NCBI GenBank assembly: GCA_944389175.1
Contig: CALXLK010000011.1
Location: 1 to 64,000 of the forward strand
Direction: 5' to 3'
Origin: an uncultured Opitutales bacterium
Lineage (GTDB): Bacteria > Verrucomicrobiota > Verrucomicrobiia > Opitutales > Intestinicryptomonadaceae
Length of the DNA stretch: 64,000 nt
The notes below the pieces were generated by a model that saw only the letters and a program-made list of their open reading frames with translations, did no database searches and was not told the origin of the DNA. Shown piece after piece: positions 47,259 to 55,981 of the stretch; the first letter of the stretch is position 1, and every line of letters starts with the position of its first letter. A program made the position numbers and the translations under genes.

Positions 47259-47286
47259 TTGTAAAAGGCAAAGAGAGTGCTACATT
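47259..47286 (+). promoter_or_regulatory. Possible promoter of the COX24-type gene
   Basis: TTGTAA (47259-47264), 16-base spacer, TACATT (47281-47286), about 90 bases before the small gene. The match is moderate. Confidence 0.35.
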
Positions 47287-47373
47287 GACGCCCTAATAAT
47301 GATTACCAATGCGGGTTTAGGCATTTTAAACTTACATATAAATAATACATTATAAATCTAAAGGACATAAAAC

Positions 47374-47475
47374 ATGGCAAATCTGAAAAAGAAGCGCAGA
47401 TTAAAGATGAACAAGCATAAGCGCTCGAAGCGCTCGAAGGCCAATCGTCATAAGAAGCGCACATGGATGTGCTAA
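47374..47475 (+). CDS. AURKAIP1/COX24-type small basic protein (putative ribosomal protein)
   Basis: 33 residues: [20 protein letters not shown] followed by [13 protein letters not shown]. The block K-M-x-K-H-K-R-x-K-R ... K-A-N-R-H-K-K is the signature of the mS38/COX24 family, which binds the small ribosomal subunit in mitochondria and occurs as tiny proteins in some bacterial phyla (Bacteroidota, PVC group, actinobacterial bS22). A good ribosome-binding site (AAGGA 47361-47365) and a strong terminator frame it. It is too short for ordinary gene finders. Confidence 0.85.
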   Translation: MANLKKKRRLKMNKHKRSKRSKANRHKKRTWMC

Positions 47476-47511
47476 GGCGCACATTAAGTTTAATTTTCGT
47501 TTGATTTTCTC

Positions 47512-47541
47512 AAGTCGGCGCTAATGCGGCCGACTTTTTTT
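47512..47541 (+). terminator. Terminator after the COX24-type gene
   Basis: Perfect 8-bp stem AAGTCGGC (47512-47519) with GCCGACTT (47529-47536), running into a T-tract. Confidence 0.9.
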
Positions 47542-47841
47542 GCGCGCGCATAAATTCTATTAACATCCTCATATTGATCGGGGTGTGCGCTATTTATTCG
47601 CCTCATGTTTATTTGCCATTTGCGTTCTTACCACCTTGGCACGCGCGCAGCACAGCGCTACTTTTTATTACTTTTTCGGGGGGCGCCCTCTGCGATGTTA
47701 TCGGCGCCGATGCCGGCTATAAAAACCATTTTAGTTTACACCGTAGGATTTTTGTCGCGGATTCATCTTTTACTTTTCGGAGATCGAATTTTATTGACGG
47801 GCGCCGAATTATTGGCACAATATCCCGCGATGCCGATACAT

Positions 47842-49020
47842 ATGAAATTAAGCGCAATATTTACCTTCGCTTTTGCCCTCGCGGCCTTAGCACAGGCTCA
47901 AACAGACTTTAAATCTATAAAAATCGACCACGGCCCGTATGTGCAAAGCCTCGGTCCCGATTCTGCGACCATAGTTTGGACAACCGATTCCCCCGCCGTC
48001 TCCTGGGTCGAAATAGCACCCGACGACGGCTCCAGTTTTGAGGAAGTTGATAGGCCCAAGTTCTACGAGGCGCCCACGGGCAAAAAGAACTGCGGCAGTA
48101 TTCACCGAATAAAAGTTTGCGGATTAAAGCCCGCCACAGTATATCATTACAGGGTCTTTTCCAAAAAGGTGCTAAAGGAGAGCGCGGAGGAGACATACTA
48201 CGGCTACACGGCGGCTACCCGAGTATTCAATTGCACCCCGCCTAAGTTTAAGACCCTCGATTGCGGCAAGGAGTCTGTAACTTTTTCAGTCGTAAACGAC
48301 GTCCACGAAAAGGCGGACAGGCTCAAGAGCATGCTTGGGCACGTTCCGAAAAATATCGATTTCCTGCTGCTTAACGGCGACATGGTAAACAATATGAGAA
48401 GCCGCGCCGAATTTTTCCGGTCGTTTTTAGACGTCGTTGCCGATTTTTCAAAGGGCGGCACAGCAGTGTTTTCGGCCAGGGGAAACCACGAGACGCGCGG
48501 CGTCCACAGCTTGGCCTATCTCGATTATTTCCCGACGAGCACGGGTTGTACATATTACTCGTTTAGAATGGGGCCTGCGTATTTCGTCGTAATGGATTCT
48601 GGCGAGGACAAGCCCGACAGCGATGTCGAATACTACGACCGCGCCGACTTCGACGCCTTTCGGGCGCGCCAAGCCGCATGGCTTGATGGTGTCGTGGATT
48701 CCGCGGAATTTAAGAAAGCGCCCGTAAAGATTCTAATATCCCATATTCCCCCGTCATGGGAAAGATCCCACGCTTCCAAAAACCTTCAAAAAAATTTTGC
48801 ACCCATAATAAACAAAGCGGGCTTTTCTCTGATACTAAGCGCCCATCTGCACGCGCACACCTATTTCCCGAAAAACGATGTAATCGAAGTTCCAAATCTC
48901 GCCAATTCAAATACCGAGATGATGAATATAACCGCCGATAAAGATAAAATTGTGGTAAGTTTTGTGGATATGGACGGCAAAAAGACAAGGGCGGATATGG
49001 TATTTGACGTAAAGAAATAG
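47842..49020 (+). CDS. Exported metallophosphatase with N-terminal Fn3-type domain
   Basis: 392 residues from ATG 47842, chosen because signal peptide LSAIFTFAFALAALAQAQ follows; ATG 47830 is the alternative. Residues 25-125 form a purple-acid-phosphatase-type Fn3 domain (GPYVQSLGPDSATIVWTTDS, KVCGLKPATVYHYRVFSKK). The calcineurin-like metal motifs are VVNDVHEKA, LLNGDMVN, ARGNHETRG, ISHIPP and SAHLHAHTY. Periplasmic or secreted phosphoesterase. About 365 bases before the start, apart from the terminator, hold no supported gene. Confidence 0.88.
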   Translation: MKLSAIFTFAFALAALAQAQTDFKSIKIDHGPYVQSLGPDSATIVWTTDSPAVSWVEIAPDDGSSFEEVDRPKFYEAPTGKKNCGSIHRIKVCGLKPATVYHYRVFSKKVLKESAEETYYGYTAATRVFNCTPPKFKTLDCGKESVTFSVVNDVHEKADRLKSMLGHVPKNIDFLLLNGDMVNNMRSRAEFFRSFLDVVADFSKGGTAVFSARGNHETRGVHSLAYLDYFPTSTGCTYYSFRMGPAYFVVMDSGEDKPDSDVEYYDRADFDAFRARQAAWLDGVVDSAEFKKAPVKILISHIPPSWERSHASKNLQKNFAPIINKAGFSLILSAHLHAHTYFPKNDVIEVPNLANSNTEMMNITADKDKIVVSFVDMDGKKTRADMVFDVKK

Positions 49021-49242
49021 CAGTCGCAGGAAAATATTTTAGCTCTGTATTGCATTTGATTCTTGCCCTCAAATTCGAATGATAGTGCGTTGAAGATATA
49101 TTGGCGCTTTTAGTCTTCTTATTGCTTTTTTACGCAGAGCTTATTGATTTTTAGCCGCCTTCCCGACCGCCGAAGAAATTAAAATTGAAATGTTCCCGGG
49201 AGTGGGTTGCCGTCGGCATCTCCAACGGGCGGTGCAACAAGT

Positions 49243-49270
49243 CAAAAAAAAGCCCGCCAAAATGGCGGGC
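49243..49270 (-). terminator. Terminator of the transketolase gene
   Basis: GCCCGCC (49252-49258) pairs with GGCGGGC (49264-49270) and is followed, on the minus strand, by eight Ts. Confidence 0.85.
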
Positions 49271-49285
49271 GGCAAAGTTAATTTT

Positions 49286-51250
49286 TTAGAGGTTTTTCTC
49301 CGAAATGCCGAAAGCCTCGAATAGGTAGGGGGCGTCGGCGGAGAAGCCGAAGTCGTCGGTTGAGACGATGCGGTCGGCGTATTTGTGCCACGGCATGGAA
49401 ATGCCGGCCTCAATTGCCACAGTTTCCGCGCATTTAGGCAAGACTTCGTCCTTGTATGACTGCGGTTGGGCATCGAATATCTCCATGCAGGGCATCGACA
49501 CCACCCTGGTTCCAGGCTGGGTTTCCGCCGCCTTGAGCGCCAACTGCAATTCGGAGCCTGTCGCTATGATTATCTTCCCGAGCGCGGCCGTTTCCTTTCT
49601 GGCTATATAGGCTCCCTTGAGAACCCCGTTGCGGCGGGTGCTCACATCTATCTGCGAAAGATTTGGCACATTCTGGCGGGATAGCACCAGGGCAGTCGGG
49701 CCGTCGTTGCGCGCCAGGGCGCTCGCCCACGCGCCCACGGCCTCTTCGGCGTCCGCCGGCCGTATGACGTTAAGGCGCGGAATGCAGCGCAAAATGGCCG
49801 CCATTTCCACAGGCTGGTGCGTCGGGCCGTCCATGCCCACCCCGACCGAGTCGTGGGTGAATATAAACTGAACCGGCAAGCGGGAAAGGGCAGTTACTCT
49901 CACCGCGCCCAGCATGTATCCGGCGAATGTCAGGAATGTGGCGCACGAGGGCTCAAATATCCCGTAGTAGGCTATACCGTTTGTTATTGCGCCCATCGCG
50001 TGCTCTCGAATGCCGTACCAGATGTTTCTGCCGCCGCGGTTTTGAGCGGAAAAGTCGCCCATGTCCTTTAGGTAATTCTTTGTGGACCCGAAAAGGTCGG
50101 CCGCGCCGGTCACCATGAAGGGAAGCTTCTTTGCAAGCAGGTTCATGACGGCGCCGCTCGAAGAGCGCGTCGGACTGTTGTCGTCGGCGGGAAATTCGTC
50201 AACCATGTCAAGGAGTTTTTCGGCGCTCAGTTGGCTTTTCCTATTCAGACAAAAATCAAGTTCCCCTGCCTTTTGGGGATTCTTTTTCCCCCATTCTTCA
50301 AAGGCCTTTTGCCACGAGGCCGATATCTCGGCGTTGGCTTTGCGCGTTTTGGCGAACATGTCGTAGGTTTGCTTCGACACGTAGAATTGTTCCTGCGGCA
50401 GGCCGAGGGCTTTTCGCGCGGCTGCGGCAAATTTTGCGCCGCCTTCGCCGTGTCCTTTTGCCGAATTTTCGACTTCCGGAATTCCCTTGGCAATGGTCGT
50501 CTTGAATATGACAAGCCTGGGCTTTCCCGATTTTGAGTCTCTGGCGCTATTTAGCGCCCCGCGTATTGCATCGATGTCGTGCCCGTCGGCTTTCAATACC
50601 TCCCACCCGTACGATTCGAACCGCATGGCGGTGTCTTCGGCCATCGTTTTGTCGGCCATGGCGTCGAGCGTTACGCCATTTGAATCGTATATGAGGATGA
50701 GGTTGTCCAGCTTTAGTGTTCCGGCTATCGCGGCGGCTTCGGCGGCCACGCCCTCTTGCATGCAGCCGTCGCCCGCCAGGCACCATACCTTATGGTCGAA
50801 TATTTTAAACTCTTCGTCGTTAAAGCGGGCTTGGGCCATTTTTTCGGAAATAGCCATGCCGACGGCGTTGCCGATGCCTTGCCCGAGGGGCCCGCTGGTG
50901 GCCTCGACTCCGTCTGTGAGGCCAAATTCGGGGTGTCCGGGCGTCTTAGAGCCTTTCATTCTGAAATTTTTTAAGTCTTCTATTGAAAGATTGAAACCGG
51001 AAATGTGCAGCCACGAATACAAGAACATGCTGCCGTGGCCGGCGCTGAGAACAAACCGGTCTCGGTTGAGCCACTTCGGCTGGGCGGGGTCTATGTTTAG
51101 TATTTCTCCAAACAAGACGGCCCCTATCTCGGCGCAGCCCAGCGGCAGGCCCAGGTGTCCCGACGAGCATTTTGCTATGGCGTCTATTGCCAAGCCCCTT
51201 GCCTGGTTCGCCGCTTCTTGGAGAAGTTTATTATCGTGAATCGGTTTCAT
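49286..51250 (-). CDS. tkt: Transketolase
   Basis: 654 residues from ATG 51250 (MKPIHDNKLLQEAANQARGL); a longer frame adds an unlikely Lys-rich tail. Thiamine-diphosphate motif GDGCMQEG ... LDNLILIYDSNGVTLD, SSGHLGLPLGCAEIG, FVLSAGHGSMFLYSWLHISG, and the C-terminal THDSVGVGMDGPTHQPVEM are diagnostic. It exchanges two-carbon units in the pentose phosphate pathway, which fits with pentose (xylan) use nearby. Full length. Confidence 0.95.
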   Translation of the reverse strand: MKPIHDNKLLQEAANQARGLAIDAIAKCSSGHLGLPLGCAEIGAVLFGEILNIDPAQPKWLNRDRFVLSAGHGSMFLYSWLHISGFNLSIEDLKNFRMKGSKTPGHPEFGLTDGVEATSGPLGQGIGNAVGMAISEKMAQARFNDEEFKIFDHKVWCLAGDGCMQEGVAAEAAAIAGTLKLDNLILIYDSNGVTLDAMADKTMAEDTAMRFESYGWEVLKADGHDIDAIRGALNSARDSKSGKPRLVIFKTTIAKGIPEVENSAKGHGEGGAKFAAAARKALGLPQEQFYVSKQTYDMFAKTRKANAEISASWQKAFEEWGKKNPQKAGELDFCLNRKSQLSAEKLLDMVDEFPADDNSPTRSSSGAVMNLLAKKLPFMVTGAADLFGSTKNYLKDMGDFSAQNRGGRNIWYGIREHAMGAITNGIAYYGIFEPSCATFLTFAGYMLGAVRVTALSRLPVQFIFTHDSVGVGMDGPTHQPVEMAAILRCIPRLNVIRPADAEEAVGAWASALARNDGPTALVLSRQNVPNLSQIDVSTRRNGVLKGAYIARKETAALGKIIIATGSELQLALKAAETQPGTRVVSMPCMEIFDAQPQSYKDEVLPKCAETVAIEAGISMPWHKYADRIVSTDDFGFSADAPYLFEAFGISEKNL

Positions 51251-51371
51251 ATAGCTATAAAAAAGTGTCGCCCATATTGTATTTTTTTTGGACAATTTCA
51301 ACAATTTTTGCCATTTGCTTAAAAACAAATATAGGGAAGATAATCTCTCCGGGGCAAAATTAAAACAAATG

Positions 51372-51400
51372 TTGACTTGCCTATATTTTGACTCTATAAG
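51372..51400 (+). promoter_or_regulatory. Promoter of the exopolysaccharide operon
   Basis: TTGACT (51372-51377), a 17-base spacer and TATAAG (51395-51400): near consensus with ideal spacing, 48 bases before the start of the export gene. Confidence 0.65.
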
Positions 51401-51447
51401 AACTGAAAATTTTTACATCGAACCATTAAAAACTCCATTTTTCGACT

Positions 51448-52038
51448 ATGCATTTAATTGACAAGATAATCAAGGCGGTCGCTTTTGCCGCATGCGCCAC
51501 GGTATGTTTGGGCGTATCGGCCGAAAAAACGTCGATATCGTATAGACTGTGTCCGTTGGACGTGCTCAATATTAAGGTCTTTAATGAGCCTGACATGGAT
51601 ACCGTCTACAAGGTGACGGCCTCGGGGTACATAGTTATGCCTTTGATAGGCTCGGTAAAGGTGTCGGGGCTGACTTTGGCGGAGGCCCAGAATAAAATCC
51701 AGGAGCTTTACGAGAAGGACTATCTTACGACGGCCAGCGTGACGATTTTCGTCGAGGAATACGCCCCCAGGCGAGTGTATGTCATAGGCCAGGTTAACCG
51801 TCCAGGCGAAGTTCTTTTCCCCAATGAAGAGGAGCTGACTCTTTCCAGGGCGATAGCCAATGCCGGAGGAACCACGAGAATAGCCAAGGATAGGTCGATC
51901 AACGTCAAGCGCAAGCTTGCCGACGGAACGATCAAGGTCTTTGAGGTCGATTTGCGCTCGATACTAAACGATAAAAACGTAACCGACTTCCCCCTGCGCG
52001 ACGGCGACACTATCGAAGTCCAGGAGTCCGCTTTCTAA
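51448..52038 (+). CDS. Polysaccharide export protein (Wza-like)
   Basis: 196 residues with signal peptide (VAFAACATVCLGVSAEK). Poly-export domain: YRLCPLDVLNIKVFNEPDMD and SGYIVMPLIGSVKVSGLTLA, then one SLBB-like unit (YVIGQVNRPGEVLFPNEEEL, LSRAIANAGGTTRIAKDRSI). It is half the length of E. coli Wza and lacks the C-terminal membrane helix, as in many short 'polysaccharide biosynthesis/export' proteins. It is an outer-membrane partner of the following tyrosine kinase. Confidence 0.9.
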   Translation: MHLIDKIIKAVAFAACATVCLGVSAEKTSISYRLCPLDVLNIKVFNEPDMDTVYKVTASGYIVMPLIGSVKVSGLTLAEAQNKIQELYEKDYLTTASVTIFVEEYAPRRVYVIGQVNRPGEVLFPNEEELTLSRAIANAGGTTRIAKDRSINVKRKLADGTIKVFEVDLRSILNDKNVTDFPLRDGDTIEVQESAF

Positions 52039-52105
52039 ATCTCTATGCAACTTTAGCGGGCTAATTAACGGCAGGCAATCAACATAACACTTACAAGAAT
52101 TTCCA

Positions 52106-54499
52106 ATGTCAGAGCAAGAAAACAACCAAGAGAATTTAGGCAACGTTCAACAGGACGACGCAAAAAAGGCCGTGCGCCGCAAGAAGTCGTCGGCCGGATA
52201 CGGCAATTATGGCGGATATGGCTCGTACGGTGGCTACGGAGCCTACGGCGGCGGATATGGCGCATATGGTGGAGGGTATGGCTCGTACGGCGGCGGGTAT
52301 GGTTATGGCTACGGTTATGGGCAGCCGGGCGCGCAGGTTTCGGCGGCGGCTCCTTTGCCGAACCGCACATTGAAGGACTACCTGCTTATTTTGCGCGAGC
52401 GCATATGGTATATAATAGTCACGTTTGCGGTTGTTTTGGCGGGCGTGTTGCTGTACACAATCAAGGTCACCCCGCAGTATACTTCTTTTTCGTCGATCCA
52501 GGTTTTGCGCGATAGCGACGCTCCGATAGACGTAAACGGAGCCCAGCATTCGCGAAACGATTCAATTCTTTCCATGGAAGACTTCAACACTCAGGTAAAA
52601 CTGATGGAGAGCTTTGAGATTGTTTCCGCGGTGAAGTCGCGCATGAAGGAGGACGAGCTTAAAAAATTTGCCGCGCCCTACCGCGACATGTTTACAATAG
52701 GCGTTCCCAAGAGCGAAGAGGAAATCTTGTATGAGAACCGAAAGATAATCCCCGAGCGAATGACGCTTTTTGTGCGCATAACATATACGCACCCCGACAG
52801 GCACATGGCCGCAAAGATAGCAAACCTTTTTGCCACTGAATATATCAGATTCACCCACCAGGGAAAAATCCAGAAGCTCATTACTTCGATTGACGAACTC
52901 ACCACGAAAGTCGCCCAGCAGGACGCCAAAGTTAGGGAGCTCGACAGGAAGCTCATCGACTACCGCGAAAAGAACAGGGCGGTTTCCCTCGATAGGGATG
53001 ACGACGTCGACCGCATGGAGCTCAGGGATATCAACACTATTTTGGTCAACGACAAGCGCACTCTAGATGCCATATCCACCCAGTGGAGCATGGTTCAAGA
53101 TTACAAGCGCGCCGGCAAGGATCTTTGCGAGCTCTCTTTCATAGCCGATTTGCCCCAGATCCAGAAGCTCGTCACCGACAGGTCGACACAGCGCATTTTT
53201 GTTTCGTCGCTTGAGAAACGCTATAAGGAAAAGCACCCCAAGATGATAGAGGCGCGCAAGACGCTCGACCAAATAGACAAAGAATTGGCTTCCGCCATCG
53301 AGTATGCCTATGAGAAGATACGCACGACTTACGAGAACGCCCTTCAAAATTATGAGGACTCTCAGAAGCGCTTGGTCGAAAAGAAGAACGAGATCATAGA
53401 GCTCGGGAAGAAATCGACGGTGTACAAGGCGCTGGAGCGCGAGAGGCAGGTGGCCGAGGGCATGCACCAGGCGTTGATATCGTCGTTGCAGATTCGCAAT
53501 GCGCAGGTGTCTTTGATAAACGAAGGCGCCAGAATAGTCGACCGCGCCACGCCGTCGCTGAGGCCCTCCAGCCCGAATTACGTTTTCAACATAGTAGGCG
53601 GTATTTTGGCCGGTTTGGTTGCAGGTGTCGGCGTTGCACTGCTGGCTGCATTCCTCGACGACAGAGCCAAGAGCGCCTACGACATAGAGGTGGTAATAGG
53701 CGTGCCGCTGTTGGGCGTCATTCCCCGCGTGCCGCGCATGAGCTCTTCCGACAAGGCCAAAGTTGCCGCGAATAATATGGACAGGGTGACGACCGAGGCG
53801 TTCCGTTCCCTGCATTCGGCGATGAAGGTAAACAGCATGACGAAGAACGCCAAGGTGATACTGTTTACATCGACAACGCCTTCGGAGGGAAAGAGCTTTG
53901 TCGTCACGAATCTCGCCCTGACATGCGCGCTCAACGGCGAAAAGACGATAATTATTGACGCGGATATGCGTTTGCCCGTTTTGGCCAAGACTCTCGGCGT
54001 CAAGTGCCAGAAGGGGCTCATTGCCCACATTGAAGAGGGGGTTCCGCTCGACGAGGCCATAATTTCCGACTATTTCCCGAATCTTGACATATTAGCTTGC
54101 GAAAAGCGCGCGACTAATCCGATGCAGGACTTGAATTCCGAGGACTTCCTCAAGATGCTGCAGACTCTTCGCCAGAAGTACGACAAAGTTTTTGTCGACT
54201 CGCCGCCTGTTGGGGCGGTAAGCGACGCTGTGTCGATTATGCCGGCTGTTGACGGCGTGGTGTATGTCGTCAAGTACAACTCGGCCAAGCGCAAGGTAAT
54301 AAAGAACTACATAAGGCGCATGATGGAGTCGAATATTCCGATTTTTGGAGCCGTTATGAATATGGTAACATCTAGTGCAGCGGCGGTATCGAGCCTCAAT
54401 TATTACGATAAGAGTTACCAAAACTACTACACGACTCCGCCGGCCGAATCCAAGAAAGCGGCGAAAGAGGACGGAAAGTCGAATTCGGCAAAGGGATAA
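52106..54499 (+). CDS. Wzc-like chain-length regulator and BY-type tyrosine kinase
   Basis: 797 residues. An unusual Gly/Tyr repeat (about 31-77) leads a Wzz domain with membrane helices near 105-125 (IIVTFAVVLAGVLLYTIKV) and 495-520 (IVGGILAGLVAGVGVALLAA), with a coiled coil between. The kinase follows: Walker A FTSTTPSEGKSFVVTNLA (about 588), Walker A' IIIDADMR (615), Walker B VFVDSPPVG (695). The C-terminus has a Tyr cluster (NYYDKSYQNYY) that BY-kinases phosphorylate in themselves. It controls polysaccharide polymer length and export with the preceding gene. Confidence 0.92.
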   Translation: MSEQENNQENLGNVQQDDAKKAVRRKKSSAGYGNYGGYGSYGGYGAYGGGYGAYGGGYGSYGGGYGYGYGYGQPGAQVSAAAPLPNRTLKDYLLILRERIWYIIVTFAVVLAGVLLYTIKVTPQYTSFSSIQVLRDSDAPIDVNGAQHSRNDSILSMEDFNTQVKLMESFEIVSAVKSRMKEDELKKFAAPYRDMFTIGVPKSEEEILYENRKIIPERMTLFVRITYTHPDRHMAAKIANLFATEYIRFTHQGKIQKLITSIDELTTKVAQQDAKVRELDRKLIDYREKNRAVSLDRDDDVDRMELRDINTILVNDKRTLDAISTQWSMVQDYKRAGKDLCELSFIADLPQIQKLVTDRSTQRIFVSSLEKRYKEKHPKMIEARKTLDQIDKELASAIEYAYEKIRTTYENALQNYEDSQKRLVEKKNEIIELGKKSTVYKALERERQVAEGMHQALISSLQIRNAQVSLINEGARIVDRATPSLRPSSPNYVFNIVGGILAGLVAGVGVALLAAFLDDRAKSAYDIEVVIGVPLLGVIPRVPRMSSSDKAKVAANNMDRVTTEAFRSLHSAMKVNSMTKNAKVILFTSTTPSEGKSFVVTNLALTCALNGEKTIIIDADMRLPVLAKTLGVKCQKGLIAHIEEGVPLDEAIISDYFPNLDILACEKRATNPMQDLNSEDFLKMLQTLRQKYDKVFVDSPPVGAVSDAVSIMPAVDGVVYVVKYNSAKRKVIKNYIRRMMESNIPIFGAVMNMVTSSAAAVSSLNYYDKSYQNYYTTPPAESKKAAKEDGKSNSAKG
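52190..52326 (+). repeat. Gly-Tyr coding repeat in the kinase gene
   Basis: About 137 bases of near-repeats of GGCGGATATGG/GGCTACGG-like units encoding (G-Y-G-x)n. The codons vary, so the repeat is kept at the protein level, but the DNA could still slip in copy number. Confidence 0.75.
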
Positions 54500-54510
54500 T
54501 GTGCAATTTT

Positions 54511-54547
54511 AAAGCAGAGTGTTGTAAAAAATGTTCTGCTTTTTTTA
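54511..54547 (+). terminator. Terminator after the kinase gene
   Basis: AAAGCAGA (54511-54518) pairs with TCTGCTTT (54535-54542) and is followed by T-rich sequence, ahead of the transhydrogenase operon. Confidence 0.7.
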
Positions 54548-54573
54548 TTTCTTAACACTGACAACTTACTGAA

Positions 54574-55689
54574 ATGAAAACACTGTTTGTGACACTGGAA
54601 AAAGACCAGAGAGAGACGCGAGTTGGCGTAATACCCGCCGACGCGCGCAAGCTCGTAGCTCTGGGCTGGGACGTTAACGTGGAAAGCGGTGCTGGGGCCA
54701 AGGCCGGTTTTTCGGACGCCGACTACCAAGCCGCGGGGGCGAAAATAGTAACGGGAGATTTCGCAAGCCAGGCCGACTTTGTCGTATCTGTGCGCAAGCC
54801 CACTATTGAAGATGCGGGAAAGTTTAAGAAGGGCTCGTTTCACTTGAGCCTGCTCGACCCGTTCAACGAAAAGGGGCTCATAAAGGCTTTTGCCGACGCA
54901 GGAGTGTATGCGGCGAGCTTTGAAATGATACCCCGAAGCACGATAGCCCAGAAAATGGACGTGCTCAGCTCGCAGTCGAATTTGGGCGGCTATAGCGCGG
55001 TGATAAGGGCGGCGTCGCTTATAAACAGGATTTTGCCGATGATGATGACGCCCGCGGGAACGATTTCGCCGCTTAAGTTTTTCATAGTAGGCGTGGGCGT
55101 TGCCGGGTTGCAGGCCATAGCCACGGCCAAGAGGCTCGGCGCGCGCGTCGAGGCCTTCGACACCCGTCCGGTGGTCGAAGAGCAGGTCAAGAGCTTGGGC
55201 GCGAAATTCGTCAAGATAGACTTGGGGCAGACCGGCCAGACGGCGCAGGGATACGCCAAGGAGTTGACGCCCGAGCAGCTGGAAATGCAGCGCAAGGGCA
55301 TGGCCAAAGTCTGCGCGCAGTCCGACGTGATAATAACAACGGCAAAACTTTTCGGGCGAAAAGCTCCGAGGATCATATCGGCGGAAATGGTTGGCGGAAT
55401 GAAGAGGGGCAGTGTGATTATAGACATGGCTGTGGAATCGGGAGGCAACGTGGAGGGATCGCGTCCCGACGAGATAGTCATGACGCCCAACGGCGTAATG
55501 ATAGTAGGCGATACTTGCCTTGAGACCAGGGTTCCCGCCACGGCGAGCCAGATGTTTAGTTCAAACGTCTACAATTATATCAACCACTTTACCGTCGACG
55601 GGCAGTTTAAGCTGAACTTCGACGATGCCATTATGAAGTCGAGCGTGGTGACTGCCGACGGACAAATAACAGATAAACGCTTCATGTAA
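54574..55689 (+). CDS. pntAA: NAD(P) transhydrogenase subunit alpha, part 1
   Basis: 371 residues, the NAD-binding dI component: FVTLEKDQRETRVGVIPADA, SFEMIPRSTIAQKMDVLSSQ, FFIVGVGVAGLQAIATAKRL (Rossmann turn), VVEEQVKSLGAKFVKIDLGQ and GSVIIDMAVESGGNVEGSRP. With the next two genes it forms proton-translocating transhydrogenase, which makes NADPH from NADH across the inner membrane. The split alpha subunit (three genes) is the type known from Rhodospirillum and many other bacteria. Confidence 0.95.
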   Translation: MKTLFVTLEKDQRETRVGVIPADARKLVALGWDVNVESGAGAKAGFSDADYQAAGAKIVTGDFASQADFVVSVRKPTIEDAGKFKKGSFHLSLLDPFNEKGLIKAFADAGVYAASFEMIPRSTIAQKMDVLSSQSNLGGYSAVIRAASLINRILPMMMTPAGTISPLKFFIVGVGVAGLQAIATAKRLGARVEAFDTRPVVEEQVKSLGAKFVKIDLGQTGQTAQGYAKELTPEQLEMQRKGMAKVCAQSDVIITTAKLFGRKAPRIISAEMVGGMKRGSVIIDMAVESGGNVEGSRPDEIVMTPNGVMIVGDTCLETRVPATASQMFSSNVYNYINHFTVDGQFKLNFDDAIMKSSVVTADGQITDKRFM

Positions 55690-55693
55690 CGAT

Positions 55694-55981
55694 ATGGATA
55701 TTATTCTCTTATTATTTATATTTACGCTTGCGGCATTTTTGGGGTTCGAATTGATATCGAAAGTGCCCAGCCAGCTGCACACTCCGCTTATGAGCGGCTC
55801 GAACGCCATCAGCGGCATAACGATTGTCGGCGCCCTAATTGCAACCGCCGGCACTAAAGACTGCACGTTTGCCACCGTGTTGGGCGTGGTAGCCTTGGTT
55901 TTGGCCTGCATAAACGTCGTCGGCGGATATTTCGTCACCGACAGAATGCTTGCCATGTTCAAGAAGAAGGGGGGCAAATAA
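55694..55981 (+). CDS. pntAB: NAD(P) transhydrogenase subunit alpha, part 2
   Basis: 95 residues with three membrane segments (IILLLFIFTLAAFLGFELIS, AISGITIVGALIATAGTK, FATVLGVVALVLACINVVGG), the small dIIa part. Ends FVTDRMLAMFKKKGGK as in the family. It begins four bases after pntAA, and its stop is directly followed by the pntB start codon (TAAATG). Confidence 0.93.
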   Translation: MDIILLLFIFTLAAFLGFELISKVPSQLHTPLMSGSNAISGITIVGALIATAGTKDCTFATVLGVVALVLACINVVGGYFVTDRMLAMFKKKGGK

